A program made the translations under genes and the position numbers. DNA of 64,000 bases, taken from the NCBI RefSeq assembly GCF_006715045.1, contig NZ_VFML01000001.1, forward strand, positions 3,068,501 to 3,132,500, in the 5' to 3' direction. A model generated the notes under the pieces. That model ran no database searches. It had not been told where the DNA came from and worked only from the letters and a program-made list of their open reading frames with translations. Below are positions 1 through 8,879 of the stretch, in pieces; positions within the stretch are counted from its first letter, which is position 1; each line of letters opens with the position of its first letter. Source of the stretch: Amycolatopsis cihanbeyliensis. GTDB lineage: Bacteria; Actinomycetota; Actinomycetes; Mycobacteriales; Pseudonocardiaceae.

Positions 1-389
1 GCCGCACGCTGGACCTTGCCGACCGTGGTCTGCTTCCGGACGCGCCCGTGCTGTGGAGCCGCGAACACCTGGCAACCCTGTGGCTGACGATCGACGCCGG
101 CCTGATCGACGCCCAGCTGGAGCGCTGCCTCGCCCCGCTGCGGGCCGTCGGCCGCAAACAACGGACCCGGCTGGCCGCCACCCTGCTCGCCTGGCTTTCC
201 AGCCGGGCCAACGCACCGGAGCTCGCCGAACGTCTCGGGGTGCACCCGCAGACCGTCCGGAGCAGGCTGCACCAGATCGAGGAGCTGTTCGGCGACCGGA
301 TCAACGACCCGGCCGAACGGTTCAACCTGCTGATCGCGCTCAGGGCACAGCGGCTACGTAGTGGCGCGGACGCCCCGGGTAGTGCGTGA
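1..389 (+). CDS. PucR-family transcriptional regulator, C-terminal part (5' partial)
   Basis: The reading frame is open from base 3 to the TGA at 387-389, so the gene starts before the window. The visible part carries the C-terminal PucR-type helix-turn-helix: a helical stretch rich in Ala/Leu, then ELAERLGVHPQTVRSRL and IEELFG. This is the DNA-binding signature of PucR/CdaR-like regulators, which control purine, sugar-diacid or other catabolic genes. The effector domain lies outside the window, so the signal it senses cannot be told. The next gene is convergent and ends 10 bases away. Confidence 0.85.
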   Translation, partial: RTLDLADRGLLPDAPVLWSREHLATLWLTIDAGLIDAQLERCLAPLRAVGRKQRTRLAATLLAWLSSRANAPELAERLGVHPQTVRSRLHQIEELFGDRINDPAERFNLLIALRAQRLRSGADAPGSA

Positions 390-398
390 ACGGGCGCG

Positions 399-1184
399 TC
401 AGCCGCCTCCGCTACCACCGCCGGGGTCGCAGGCCCGCCAGAAACTGGACCCCAGCGCGGAAAGTCGCACCGTGTGCCGGAGGAACCTGGCTCGCCGGAC
501 GGACTGCTCCGCGGCCCGCACCACCTCGTCGGTCAGCAGGATCTCGTACTGCGTCTCCAGCTCCGGTTCCTCGTCGCCGATATCGGTGAGGCCGAGACCG
601 GTCAGCCGGGTGAGGTAGCTGGGCACGTGATCGGGCAGCGACACCCCCGCCGCCTTGCCGACGGTGGAGGCGTTGCGCAGCACGATCCGCCCCGTCCCAC
701 CGAGGCTGGTGCGCTCGGCGACGTCGATCAGCGGGAACGGCGTTCCGTCCGCGAGTGCGGCGAGGATCCTGGCCTCGTCCGGGGTGAGCTGCCGCAGGAT
801 CACCGCGTAGAGGTACTCCCGTGCCCGCTCCTTGCCGAAGCCGAGGGACCGGTTCAGCAACTCCGCCATGGCCGAGCGCAGTGGCTCCGGCCGCTGGTCG
901 TCCCGTGCGGGCACCACGGCGACGGTGTCGGCGATCTCCATGCCCTGGTTGCCGTTGCCGGTGTGCTGCGTCATCGCCGAGGCCTGGCTCAACGCGGTGA
1001 GGTACGGATCGTCCACCCGGTCCAGCCGCCTGCGCAGCTCGGTCAACGCGGCGCGCTCGACGGAACGAATTCCGCGCTCGGCGGCATCGGCGCCCGGCAG
1101 CCGTTTGCCGAGCGAGTAGCTCGTCCGCGCCGCCCAGTTCGCCAGCCGGCCTGCGCGGCGTGCCAGGTTCTCGGAACTCACCAC
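399..1184 (-). CDS. Abi-alpha / DUF4393-like conserved protein
   Basis: A 261-residue soluble protein. The N-terminal 50 residues are basic and helical. Residues 95-235 resemble the DUF4393/Abi-alpha family: a helical segment with AELLNRSLGFGKERA, then DEARILAALADGT, a predicted beta section and a C-terminal winged-helix-like stretch ending in Arg-rich helices. The tail is Gly/Ser-rich. Family members have been linked to abortive infection in some bacteria, but in actinomycetes they are usually lone housekeeping-like genes of unknown role. Nothing nearby suggests a defence island, so I infer no function. The ATG at 1184 is the only good start. Confidence 0.6.
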   Translation of the reverse strand: MVSSENLARRAGRLANWAARTSYSLGKRLPGADAAERGIRSVERAALTELRRRLDRVDDPYLTALSQASAMTQHTGNGNQGMEIADTVAVVPARDDQRPEPLRSAMAELLNRSLGFGKERAREYLYAVILRQLTPDEARILAALADGTPFPLIDVAERTSLGGTGRIVLRNASTVGKAAGVSLPDHVPSYLTRLTGLGLTDIGDEEPELETQYEILLTDEVVRAAEQSVRRARFLRHTVRLSALGSSFWRACDPGGGSGGG

Positions 1185-1344
1185 GCTCCTCCCCTCGGGC
1201 CGGCCCTGATGCTACCCGCCGGTACGCGGCCCGGCATGCCCCGGACCACTGCTCTCGGACAAGAGTTGTGCGCCGAATCGAGAGCGCCGATCTCGTGATC
1301 ATTGCTCTCGTTTTGGTTCGGTGATCCGATCTGTGGCTGCCAAC

Positions 1345-2547
1345 ATGAAAGGCATGACTGGGAAACCCGCGCGGACCGTGCTCACCGGAGGCTGTGTGCT
1401 CGAGGTGGAATCCGGCGAGATCGTCCGCGCGGAGGTGCTGGTCGAGGATGAGCGGATTCGCACGATCGGCGAGGTGCTCGATGCGGCCGGGGCGGCGAGG
1501 GTGGACTGCACCGGCGGGCTGCTCGTTCCCGGCCTGATCGACTGCCATGCGCATATCGCCTTCCCGCAACCCGGGGACGCTCCGCGCAGTGCCCGCCTGT
1601 TCGAGGCCGCGGCGGTGCTGCGCACCCTGCTCGGCCGCGGGGTGACCACCGTCCGGGATGCCTGGGGCGCCGACTCCGGGTTCCGGCTCGCGCTGGAACA
1701 GGGCTGGATCACCGGCCCGGACCTGCTGCTGAGCCTGCGCCAGCTGTGCACCACCGGCGGTATCGGCGACCCGTGGAACCCGCGCACCGGCTCGGTGGAC
1801 GCGCTCGGCGACCCGGCCCTGCCCGAGCCGGTGTTCGACGGCCCGGATGCCGCGAGGGCCGCGGTGCGCCGGATGGTCCGCGCGGGTGCGGATTGGATCA
1901 AGCTCGGCGCGAGCGGCGCGATGAGCGAGGGCGACCGGGTGCACGACGCGCTGGTCACCGCCGCCGAGGTGCACGCGGTGGTGGACGAGGCCGAGCGGCA
2001 GGGCGGGCGGCCGGTGATGGTGCACGCGCACGGCGCGCGACCGGCCGAACTCGCGGCACGGGCGGGAGTGCGCAGCATCGAGCACGGCGTCTGGCTGGAC
2101 GCGGCGGCGGTGGCCGCGATGGCCGAGCACGGTTGCTGGTATGTCCCCACCCTGACGCCGATCGGGCGGCAGCCGGAGGCCGCCGAGGCGCACCGCGCGT
2201 CCGTACGCCGGGCGCTGGAGGCGGGCGTGCCGATCGCCGCGGGCTCGGACCGGGCGCGGCGCGGGGACGGCGACCTGCTGGCCGAGTTGCCCGCGCTCGC
2301 CGGGGCCGGGCTGGGCGCGGCCGGAGCACTGCGGGCGGCCACGGCGGAGGCTGCCCGGCTGCTACGGCTGGACGACCGCGGCCGGATCGCCACCGGGTTG
2401 CGCGCCGATCTGGTGCTGCTGCACGGCGAGCACCTCGACCTGACCGACCTCGCCGACCGGATCCGCGCGGTATGGCAGGCCGGGCGGCTCGCCTACCGGC
2501 CGGAGAACACGCCGCCCCGCTCGAATTCCCGTGCGATCTCGCAGTAG
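1345..2547 (+). CDS. Amidohydrolase family protein
   Basis: A metal-dependent amidohydrolase of about 400 residues. It shows the family layout: a small N-terminal beta domain, then LIDCHAHIAF (the HxH metal pair), a Lys in GADWIKLGASG that would be the carboxylated bridging lysine, His residues in VMVHAHG and SIEHG, and the catalytic Asp in AAGSDR. This is the imidazolonepropionase/prolidase-like subgroup, which often acts on cyclic amides or dipeptides; the substrate cannot be read from sequence. GTG 1321, ATG 1345 and ATG 1354 are all in frame. No start has a strong ribosome site, and 1345 or 1354 fit the family best. The 3' end overlaps a convergent small gene by 55 bases. Confidence 0.85.
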   Translation: MKGMTGKPARTVLTGGCVLEVESGEIVRAEVLVEDERIRTIGEVLDAAGAARVDCTGGLLVPGLIDCHAHIAFPQPGDAPRSARLFEAAAVLRTLLGRGVTTVRDAWGADSGFRLALEQGWITGPDLLLSLRQLCTTGGIGDPWNPRTGSVDALGDPALPEPVFDGPDAARAAVRRMVRAGADWIKLGASGAMSEGDRVHDALVTAAEVHAVVDEAERQGGRPVMVHAHGARPAELAARAGVRSIEHGVWLDAAAVAAMAEHGCWYVPTLTPIGRQPEAAEAHRASVRRALEAGVPIAAGSDRARRGDGDLLAELPALAGAGLGAAGALRAATAEAARLLRLDDRGRIATGLRADLVLLHGEHLDLTDLADRIRAVWQAGRLAYRPENTPPRSNSRAISQ

Positions 2548-2720
2548 TCCACCACCTGCCCGAAATGGTCGACCAGCGGCCGTATCTTCTCCTCCGGCCA
2601 GTCCAGTGTGTCCGGATCGCCGTCCTCGTATTCCGGCGGATCGATCGCGATGGTGAGCCTCCAGGTGGCGTAGCACCCGGAGATGGACCAGCTCTGCCGT
2701 TTCGGCGTCTTCGATGTCAT
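2493..2720 (-). CDS. Small conserved-looking hypothetical protein (75 aa)
   Basis: A 75-residue protein rich in Trp, Tyr and acidic residues, with DPPEYEDGDPDTLDWPEEKI in the middle and a helical tail. There is no signal peptide or membrane segment. It overlaps the end of the amidohydrolase on the other strand by 55 bases and lies divergently from the XRE gene. That position resembles the small partner genes that accompany XRE/DUF397 pairs in actinomycetes, but the link is inferred. I do not recognise a family. Its composition looks like a real protein rather than a shadow frame. Confidence 0.55.
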   Translation of the reverse strand: MTSKTPKRQSWSISGCYATWRLTIAIDPPEYEDGDPDTLDWPEEKIRPLVDHFGQVVDYCEIAREFERGGVFSGR

Positions 2721-2833
2721 TGCCTAACCGTCCGGCCACGCCAGCCGGTCACGCAAACCTCCTTTTCGGGTGACACCCCTGCCGTGACCAGGTGGCAAGG
2801 GCCGATGGTGGGGCAACGGGAAGGGAGCGGCCC

Positions 2834-3703
2834 ATGGCACGGCGAAAAGGCATCTCCATCCGGCAGCGCCGGGTGTCCGCACAGCTGCGCGCGCTGCGCA
2901 CCGCGCGGCGGCTGAGCTGCAAGGACATCGCGGCGGCTCTGGGCTGGTCGGAGAGCAAGGTGAGCCGGATGGAGACCGGGGAGCGCGGCCTGTACGCCGA
3001 TGACGTGGCCGCGATTCTGGGATACCTCCAGACACCGGCGGCCATCCGGAACGAGTTGCTGGAGCTGGTCCGGGACGGTCAGGAACGAAACTGGCACGAG
3101 ATCCACGGCAAGCTGCCGACCAACTGGCGGGACCTGATCCGCTTCGAGAACGAGGCCACCGCCATCCACAACTATGAGTCACTGGTGATCCCCGGCATCG
3201 CCCAGACCCCGGAGTACTCCAGGACCGTCATCCACGGCGCCAACCCGAGGCTGACCGGGAACGAGGTGGAGACCCTGGTCGCCGCCAGGGCCACCCGCCA
3301 GGTCATCCTCGGCAGGCGACCGGCGCCCTCGGTGCACCTGATCCTGGACGAGATGGTGCTCCAGCGACCGGTCGGCGAGCCGGAATTACGGCGAACCCAG
3401 TTACATCACCTGCTCTCTCTCGGAGAACGGCGCAACGTCACCGTCCAGGTCGTACCGTTCACCGCAGGAGCGCATCCCGGGCTAGAAGGTCCGTTCGTGC
3501 TACTGGAGTTCGTCAACGAACCGACTCTTGTCTACGCCGAGAACCGACGAGCGAGCAGTTTCTTGGAAGAAGAAGAACACGTCGAGCGTGTTAGAGTTGC
3601 CTGGCGCGGGCTAGATGCCGTTGCGCTGTCACCCGAGGACTCCGCCCGGCTGATTGCCAACGTGGCTGGCGAACTGAACCAACCCGAGGAGCCGCCGTCA
3701 TGA
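2834..3703 (+). CDS. XRE-family regulator with DUF5753-type C-terminal domain
   Basis: A 289-residue regulator. Residues 14-70 form a Cro/CI-type helix-turn-helix (LRTARRLSCKDIAAALGWSES, then SRMETGERG). The remainder matches the DUF5753 effector region, with NYESLVIPGIAQTPEYSR, RQVILG and VQVVPFTAGAHPGLEGPF. Start 2834 is chosen over 2792 because GGGAAGGGAG precedes it at proper distance. Its stop overlaps the following DUF397 gene by four bases (ATGA), so the two are translationally coupled. In Streptomyces such pairs (WhiJ-like) influence development and secondary metabolism; the specific target here is unknown. Confidence 0.92.
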   Translation: MARRKGISIRQRRVSAQLRALRTARRLSCKDIAAALGWSESKVSRMETGERGLYADDVAAILGYLQTPAAIRNELLELVRDGQERNWHEIHGKLPTNWRDLIRFENEATAIHNYESLVIPGIAQTPEYSRTVIHGANPRLTGNEVETLVAARATRQVILGRRPAPSVHLILDEMVLQRPVGEPELRRTQLHHLLSLGERRNVTVQVVPFTAGAHPGLEGPFVLLEFVNEPTLVYAENRRASSFLEEEEHVERVRVAWRGLDAVALSPEDSARLIANVAGELNQPEEPPS

Positions 3704-3885
3704 CTGCCCCGGACCTGTCGCAGGTCATATGGCGTAAGAGCAGTTTCAGCACCAGCGAGGCCAACTGCGTGGAGGTGGGGTTCGCGCCCGGCGCCATTGC
3801 CGTCCGGGACACCAAGGACCGCGACCGCGGCACCCTGGCCTTCCCCGCCGCGAGCTGGGCAGCCTTCCTGCGGACGCAACGCTGA
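3700..3885 (+). CDS. DUF397 domain protein
   Basis: A 61-residue protein that is essentially one DUF397 domain. It shows the hallmark WRKSSFS near the N-terminus, NCVEVG, then a VRDTKD strand and a conserved FPAASWAAFL helix. It is coupled to the preceding XRE gene through an ATGA overlap. Members of this family are thought to bind or antagonise their XRE partner, somewhat like an antitoxin or anti-regulator, but the mechanism is poorly known. Full length for the family. Confidence 0.93.
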   Translation: MTAPDLSQVIWRKSSFSTSEANCVEVGFAPGAIAVRDTKDRDRGTLAFPAASWAAFLRTQR

Positions 3886-3927
3886 TTCCCGCACCGGGTG
3901 ATTCACCGGCACGCTAGGGTGAGCCCC

Positions 3928-4569
3928 GTGACTGAGCAGCCCGGCCTTCCCGATCGGCGACAGCTCCGCGCCTCGGACGCGGACCGCGAGCGGGTCGCCA
4001 CCTTCCTGCAGCAGGCCATGAGCGAGGGCCGCATCACCACCGTGGAGCTGGAGGAACGCCTCGGCGCGGTGTACGCGGCCAAGACCCTCGGCGAGCTCGA
4101 ACCGGTCACCCTCGACCTGCCCGGTGCCCAGCCGCCCGCGGTCCAGCACAACCAGGGCACGGGGAGCCAGGCACCGGACCGGATCGGTGGCGAACCGGGG
4201 TCGAAGGCCTCGATCGCGCTCATGTCCGGCGCCGACCGCAAGGGCCGCTGGGTGGTCCCGCACCAGCACAACAGCTTCGCCTTCTGGGGCGGCATCGACA
4301 TCGACCTGCGCGAGGCCCGGTTCGCCGAGAAGCACAGCACGATCAACGCGGTGGCCATCATGGGCGGGATCAGTATCGTGGTGCCGGACGACATCATCGT
4401 CGAGGTCTCCGGGATCGGGTTCATGGGCTACTTCGGCATCCAGAACCGGGGCGAGGTGGCCGATCCGCATCCGGACGCACCACGGGTGAAGATCACCGGG
4501 CTGGCCTTCTGGGGTGCCGTCGACGTCATCCGCAAACCACGAAAGAAGCGCAAGCAGCTCGAGGAGTAG
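3928..4569 (+). CDS. DUF1707 (SHOCT-like) domain protein with LiaF-like C-terminal domain
   Basis: About 213 residues from GTG 3928. The N-terminal 50 residues are a DUF1707 domain: LRASDADRERVATFLQQA, GRITTVELEERLGAVYAAKT. This is followed by a Pro/Gln-rich linker, then a beta-rich region with repeated SFAFWGGIDIDL, VAIMGGISIVVP and GLAFWGAVDVI motifs, as in the DUF2154/LiaF C-terminal fold linked to envelope-stress response. The protein has no membrane segment and ends in a Lys/Arg-rich tail that may contact membrane or nucleic acid. GTG 3919 is an alternative start. It is monocistronic by spacing. Confidence 0.85.
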   Translation: MTEQPGLPDRRQLRASDADRERVATFLQQAMSEGRITTVELEERLGAVYAAKTLGELEPVTLDLPGAQPPAVQHNQGTGSQAPDRIGGEPGSKASIALMSGADRKGRWVVPHQHNSFAFWGGIDIDLREARFAEKHSTINAVAIMGGISIVVPDDIIVEVSGIGFMGYFGIQNRGEVADPHPDAPRVKITGLAFWGAVDVIRKPRKKRKQLEE

Positions 4570-4607
4570 ACCGCTTCCCGAGCGGACTGACCTGGGGGTC
4601 GCCAACC

Positions 4608-5840
4608 ATGCGTCAGATACTCCGCAGATGCGCCGTCGTGCTCACCTGCTCCACCCTGCTCACCAGCGTGCTGAGCACGGGCGCGGCCACCGCCGCCCCG
4701 GAGAAGGACCAGGTCCAGGAGTTCATGGACCGGACCGTCGCCGCCGGTGTTCCCGGCGTTTTCGCGGTCACCAGGGACGGCGACCGGCGCTGGCGCGGCA
4801 GCAGCGGCGTCGGCGATGTGCGCACCGAACGCGAGCCCTGGACCGGCGGCCGGTTCCGGATCGGCAGCGTGTCCAAGACGTTCACCGGCGCCCTGGTGCT
4901 CCAGCTGGCAGGCGAGGGCGAGTTCGGCCTGGACGACACCATCCAGGAGCACCTTCCCGGCCTGCTGCCCTACGACGAGCCGATCACCATCCGGCAGCTG
5001 CTGCAGCACACCAGTGGCCTGCCGCGCGACCTGCCCCCGGAACACACCTGGGAGAGCGCCGAGGAGATCGACACCGAACGGTTCGCCAGCTTCACCCCGC
5101 GCGAGGTGGTGAAGCTGTCCGCCAGCCAGCCGCTGCGGTTCCGGCCCGGTACCGACTGGGCGTACTCCAACACCGGGTTCGCCGTGCTGGGCCTCCTGGT
5201 CGAAGAAGTCACCGAAACCTCGCTGAAGCGGGCACTGCGGCACCGGATCCTCTGGCCACTCGGGCTGCACGACACCTGGCTGCCAGGGGACTTCCCGTTC
5301 CTGCCGCTGGCGGCCACCCGCGGCTATGAGCAGCTGTACGCCCCCGAACGCGGGCTGACCGATGTCACCACCTACAACTACAGCCGCTTCTTCGGCATCG
5401 GCAACGTGGTCTCCAGCGCGCAGGACGTGAACCATTTCTTCCGCGCGCTGCTCGGCGGCAAGCTGCTGCACCCGGACATGCTGGCGCAGATGAAGCGGAC
5501 CGTCCCGGCGCCAGGGCCGAACGGCGAGGAAACCGGTCTGCGCTACGGGCTCGGCCTGATGGAGTTCGACCTCGGTCGCATCTGCCCCGGCGCCGAGCCG
5601 GTGCGGGGGCACGGCGGTGACCTGCCCGGGTTCGGCACCTGGAGCTGGCACGACGAGCGGGGGACCAAGCAGGTCACCACGGCGATCAACAAGAATCTCT
5701 CCGCGGGTCCGCAAGCCAAGGGCATGCATCAGCTCGCCGCGTTCGCCGAGTTCTGCCGGGTACCCACACCACCGACCACGCTGACCACGGCGCCGGTCGC
5801 CCCGCTGCCCAGCCTGGGTCCGGTGCCGGCCATCCCCTGA
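4608..5840 (+). CDS. Secreted serine hydrolase, class C beta-lactamase / DD-peptidase fold
   Basis: A 410-residue exported enzyme. Residues 1-30 form a signal peptide ending near ATAAP. The catalytic SxxK motif is S87-V-S-K90, the second motif is Y186-S-N188, and an HGG near the C-terminal third replaces KTG, as in the AmpC/esterase EstB/DD-carboxypeptidase superfamily. The C-terminal 35 residues are Pro/Thr-rich and probably disordered. Such proteins hydrolyse cell-wall peptides or esters, and substrate cannot be assigned by sequence alone. GGGGG precedes the ATG. The convergent DinB gene ends 17 bases downstream. Confidence 0.88.
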   Translation: MRQILRRCAVVLTCSTLLTSVLSTGAATAAPEKDQVQEFMDRTVAAGVPGVFAVTRDGDRRWRGSSGVGDVRTEREPWTGGRFRIGSVSKTFTGALVLQLAGEGEFGLDDTIQEHLPGLLPYDEPITIRQLLQHTSGLPRDLPPEHTWESAEEIDTERFASFTPREVVKLSASQPLRFRPGTDWAYSNTGFAVLGLLVEEVTETSLKRALRHRILWPLGLHDTWLPGDFPFLPLAATRGYEQLYAPERGLTDVTTYNYSRFFGIGNVVSSAQDVNHFFRALLGGKLLHPDMLAQMKRTVPAPGPNGEETGLRYGLGLMEFDLGRICPGAEPVRGHGGDLPGFGTWSWHDERGTKQVTTAINKNLSAGPQAKGMHQLAAFAEFCRVPTPPTTLTTAPVAPLPSLGPVPAIP

Positions 5841-5856
5841 GACGTGGTCTCGGAAC

Positions 5857-6336
5857 TCAGTCGGCAAGTACCTGCTCGCGCAGGATGTCGGCGTGTCCGC
5901 AATGGTGGGCCAGCTCCTTCAGAACCTGCAGGTACACCCAGTGAAGGGTGCGCGGTCCGGCCCGGTGGCCGGTCACGACGGCGTCCAGTGCCAGGTCCGC
6001 GACCGCCGCCCTGGCCGTGGCGCAGGCTTCCCGGTGGGCCGCCGTGACCGAGGCGATGGTGTCCTCGTCGGAGAGCCGGAAGGACTCGTCCGGACCCTGG
6101 ACCAGGCCGAGCTCACGGCGGGACGTGCCGCCCACGCACTCCTCGAACCACACCCGCTGCATCCACGTGACGTGCTTGAGCAGCCCGAGCAGCGTCGTCG
6201 CCGACGAGACGAGCCGGCGGCGGGCCTGTCCCTCGGTGAGACCCTCGAGAGTCGCCTCAATGGCACCGCGATACTCCTCGATGAAGGCATCGAGCTGGGT
6301 GCGCTCGTCGTCCAGCGGCACATCGAACGAACCCAT
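5857..6336 (-). CDS. DinB-family protein (DUF664-type)
   Basis: A 159-residue four-helix-bundle protein of the DinB superfamily. The putative metal-binding His residues are in LLGLLKHVTWM and, at the C-terminus, LAHHCGHADILREQ. In actinobacteria these proteins are often mycothiol-dependent transferases that detoxify or modify thiol adducts. The DUF664 subgroup matches the N-terminal opening DERTQLDAFIEEYRGAI. It is a stand-alone gene in the cytoplasm. ATG 6336 is preceded by an AGGAG-like site. Confidence 0.87.
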   Translation of the reverse strand: MGSFDVPLDDERTQLDAFIEEYRGAIEATLEGLTEGQARRRLVSSATTLLGLLKHVTWMQRVWFEECVGGTSRRELGLVQGPDESFRLSDEDTIASVTAAHREACATARAAVADLALDAVVTGHRAGPRTLHWVYLQVLKELAHHCGHADILREQVLAD

Positions 6337-6488
6337 TCAGAGTCTCCTGTTCTCCCGGCTCCTGCCACCCGAATCGGGAGAAAGCTAATCAGTACCGCAG
6401 GCCACGGTGAGCAGCGGGCACTGTGGGCCGCCCAGCCGCACTGACCAGCGACATCACGGGCCATGGCCAGGCCGGTTAGGCTCGGTGC

Positions 6489-7442
6489 ATGACCTCATCC
6501 ACCTTGCCTGCCGGGCTCGCGGACGCCACCCGCGACGAGGCGAGCCTGCGGCGGTTCCTGCACGGGCTGCCCGGCGTCGACCAGGTCGGCGTCGAGCAGC
6601 GTGCGGCGGGCCTCGCCACCCGCAGCATCAAGAAGGCCGCCAAGCTGTGGGCGATCGACACCGCCATCTCCATGGTCGACCTGACCACGCTGGAGGGCGC
6701 CGACACCCGGGGCAAGGTGCGGGCGCTGGCCGCCAAGGCCCGGCGCCCTGACCCGGACCGGCCGGACACCCCGCGGGTCGCCGCCGTATGCGTGTACCCG
6801 GACCTGGCGGCCACCGCGGTGCGGGCCGTGGCCGGCAGCGGGGTCGAGGTGGCCAGCGTGGCCACCGCCTTCCCCTCCGGCCGCTCGGCCCGCTCGATCA
6901 AGCTGGCCGACGTCGCGCTGGCCGTCGACTCCGGGGCGGGCGAGGTGGACATGGTGATCGACAGGGGCGCGTTCCTCGAGGGCCGCTACGGCGAGGTGTT
7001 CGAGGAGATCCAGGAGATCAAGGCGGCCTGCGGCGACGCCCACCTCAAGGTCATCCTGGAGACCGGCGAGCTGGCCACCTACGACAGCGTGCGCCGGGCT
7101 TCCTGGCTGGCGCTGCTGGCGGGCGGGGACTTCATCAAGACCTCCACCGGCAAGGTCTCCCCCGCGGCCACGCTGCCGGTGACGCACGTGATGCTGCAGG
7201 CCGTCCGGGACTGGTACACCACCACCGGGGAGCTGCGCGGAGTGAAACCGGCGGGCGGGATCCGCACCACCAAGGACGCCATCCGGTACCTGGTCGCCGT
7301 GCACGAGGTCGCCGGCGAGGAGTGGCTGACCCCGAAACTGTTCCGCTTCGGCGCCTCCAGCCTGCTCAACGACCTGCTGCTGCAACGCCGTACCCAGCTC
7401 GACGGCCACTACAGCGGCCCTGACTACCTCACTCTGGACTGA
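6489..7442 (+). CDS. deoC: Deoxyribose-phosphate aldolase
   Basis: A 317-residue class I aldolase that splits 2-deoxyribose-5-phosphate into glyceraldehyde-3-phosphate and acetaldehyde. The Schiff-base lysine is Lys217 in GGDFIKTSTGK, and the second active-site lysine is in GVKPAGGIRT. It is the longer form (about 310 residues), with an N-terminal extension compared with the 220-residue enzymes. It is the first gene of a three-gene operon: the aldehyde dehydrogenase begins three bases after its stop, which fits oxidation of the acetaldehyde product. Thymidine phosphorylase at 22.7 kb would feed the same pathway. Confidence 0.95.
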   Translation: MTSSTLPAGLADATRDEASLRRFLHGLPGVDQVGVEQRAAGLATRSIKKAAKLWAIDTAISMVDLTTLEGADTRGKVRALAAKARRPDPDRPDTPRVAAVCVYPDLAATAVRAVAGSGVEVASVATAFPSGRSARSIKLADVALAVDSGAGEVDMVIDRGAFLEGRYGEVFEEIQEIKAACGDAHLKVILETGELATYDSVRRASWLALLAGGDFIKTSTGKVSPAATLPVTHVMLQAVRDWYTTTGELRGVKPAGGIRTTKDAIRYLVAVHEVAGEEWLTPKLFRFGASSLLNDLLLQRRTQLDGHYSGPDYLTLD

Positions 7443-7445
7443 GCC

Positions 7446-8879
7446 ATGCCTGCTTTCGATTACGCCCCGGCCCCGGAGTCGCGGGACATCGCGAACCTCA
7501 AACCGAGCTACCGGCCGTTCATCGGCGGCGAGTTCGTCACCGGCTCCGGCGAACCGCTGAAGACGCTCAACCCGGCCACCGAGGAGGTGCTGGCCGAGGT
7601 CGGCACGGCCTCCGCGGCCGATGTGGACACCGCGGTGCAGGCCGCGCGCAAGGCCTACGAGCGCACCTGGAGCAGGATGCCGGGTGCCGAGCGGGCCAAG
7701 TACGTCTTCCGCATCGCCCGGCTGATCCAGGAACGCTCCCGGGAGCTGGCCGTGCTGGAGAGCTTGGACAACGGCAAGCCGATCAGGGAGTCCAGGGACG
7801 CGGACGTGCCGACCGCGGCGGCGCACTTCTTCTACCACGCGGGTTGGGCGGACAAGCTGGACTATGCCGGGCTCGGCCCGGATCCCCGGCCGCTGGGCGT
7901 CGCCGGTCAGATCATCCCGTGGAACTTCCCGCTGCTGATGCTCGCCTGGAAGATCGCGCCCGCGCTGGCCACCGGGAACACCGTGGTGCTCAAACCGGCC
8001 GAGACCACCCCGCTCACCGCACTGGTGTTCGCGGAGATCTGCCAGCAGGCCGAGCTGCCGCCCGGGGTGGTGAACATCGTGCCGGGCGCTGGCGACACCG
8101 GCGCCGAGCTCGTGAACCACCCGGATATCGACAAGATCGCGTTCACCGGCTCCACCGAGGTCGGCAAGCTGATCCAGCGCTCGGTCGCCGGCACCCGCAA
8201 GAAGCTCACCCTCGAGCTCGGTGGCAAGGCCGCGAACGTCGTTTTCGACGACGCCCCGCTGGACCAGGCGGTCGAGGGCATCGTGAACGGGATCTTCTAC
8301 AACCAGGGGCATGTCTGCTGCGCCGGGTCGCGGCTGCTCGCCCAGGAGTCCGTTGTGGACGAGCTGCTGGCGAAGCTTCGGTACCGGGTCTCCACGCTGC
8401 GGCTCGGCGACCCGCTGGACAAGAACACCGATATCGGCGCGATCAACTCCGCCGAGCAGCTCGCCAGGATCCGCGAGCTGACCGAGTCCGGCGAGGCCGA
8501 GGGCGCCGACCGCTGGACCAGCCCGTGCCCGGTACCGGAGCGCGGGTTCTTCTTCGCCCCCACGGTGTTCTCCGGGGTGCAGCAGTCGATGCGCATCGCC
8601 AGGGAGGAGATCTTCGGCCCGGTGCTGTCGGTGCTGACCTTCCGCACCCCGGACGAGGCGGTCGCCAAGGCGAACAACACCCCCTACGGCCTGTCCGCGG
8701 GGATCTGGACCGAGAAGGGCTCCCGGATCCTGTGGATGGCCAACCAGCTGCGCGCCGGCGTGGTCTGGGCGAACACGTTCAACCGCTTCGACCCCGCCGC
8801 GCCGTTCGGTGGGTACCAGGAGTCGGGCTTCGGCCGCGAGGGCGGCCGCACCGGTCTGGAGGCTTATCTCGATGCCTGA
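7446..8879 (+). CDS. NAD(P)-dependent aldehyde dehydrogenase
   Basis: A full-length 477-residue ALDH. It has the PWNFPLLM cofactor loop, GSTEVGKLIQ (Rossmann glycine motif), the general-base Glu in TLELGGK, the catalytic Cys in NQGHVCCAGSR, and the EEIFGPV motif near the C-terminus. Its position three bases after deoC and directly before a truncated ALDH paralogue suggests that it oxidises acetaldehyde or another short aldehyde from deoxyribose degradation. That assignment is by context. The last codons overlap the next start. Confidence 0.93.
   Translation: MPAFDYAPAPESRDIANLKPSYRPFIGGEFVTGSGEPLKTLNPATEEVLAEVGTASAADVDTAVQAARKAYERTWSRMPGAERAKYVFRIARLIQERSRELAVLESLDNGKPIRESRDADVPTAAAHFFYHAGWADKLDYAGLGPDPRPLGVAGQIIPWNFPLLMLAWKIAPALATGNTVVLKPAETTPLTALVFAEICQQAELPPGVVNIVPGAGDTGAELVNHPDIDKIAFTGSTEVGKLIQRSVAGTRKKLTLELGGKAANVVFDDAPLDQAVEGIVNGIFYNQGHVCCAGSRLLAQESVVDELLAKLRYRVSTLRLGDPLDKNTDIGAINSAEQLARIRELTESGEAEGADRWTSPCPVPERGFFFAPTVFSGVQQSMRIAREEIFGPVLSVLTFRTPDEAVAKANNTPYGLSAGIWTEKGSRILWMANQLRAGVVWANTFNRFDPAAPFGGYQESGFGREGGRTGLEAYLDA

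Noticed and set aside
412..2193. Long minus-strand frame of 593 residues
   Set aside because: It is Arg/Gly/Ala-rich shadow sequence opposite the amidohydrolase and beside the true DUF4393-like frame.
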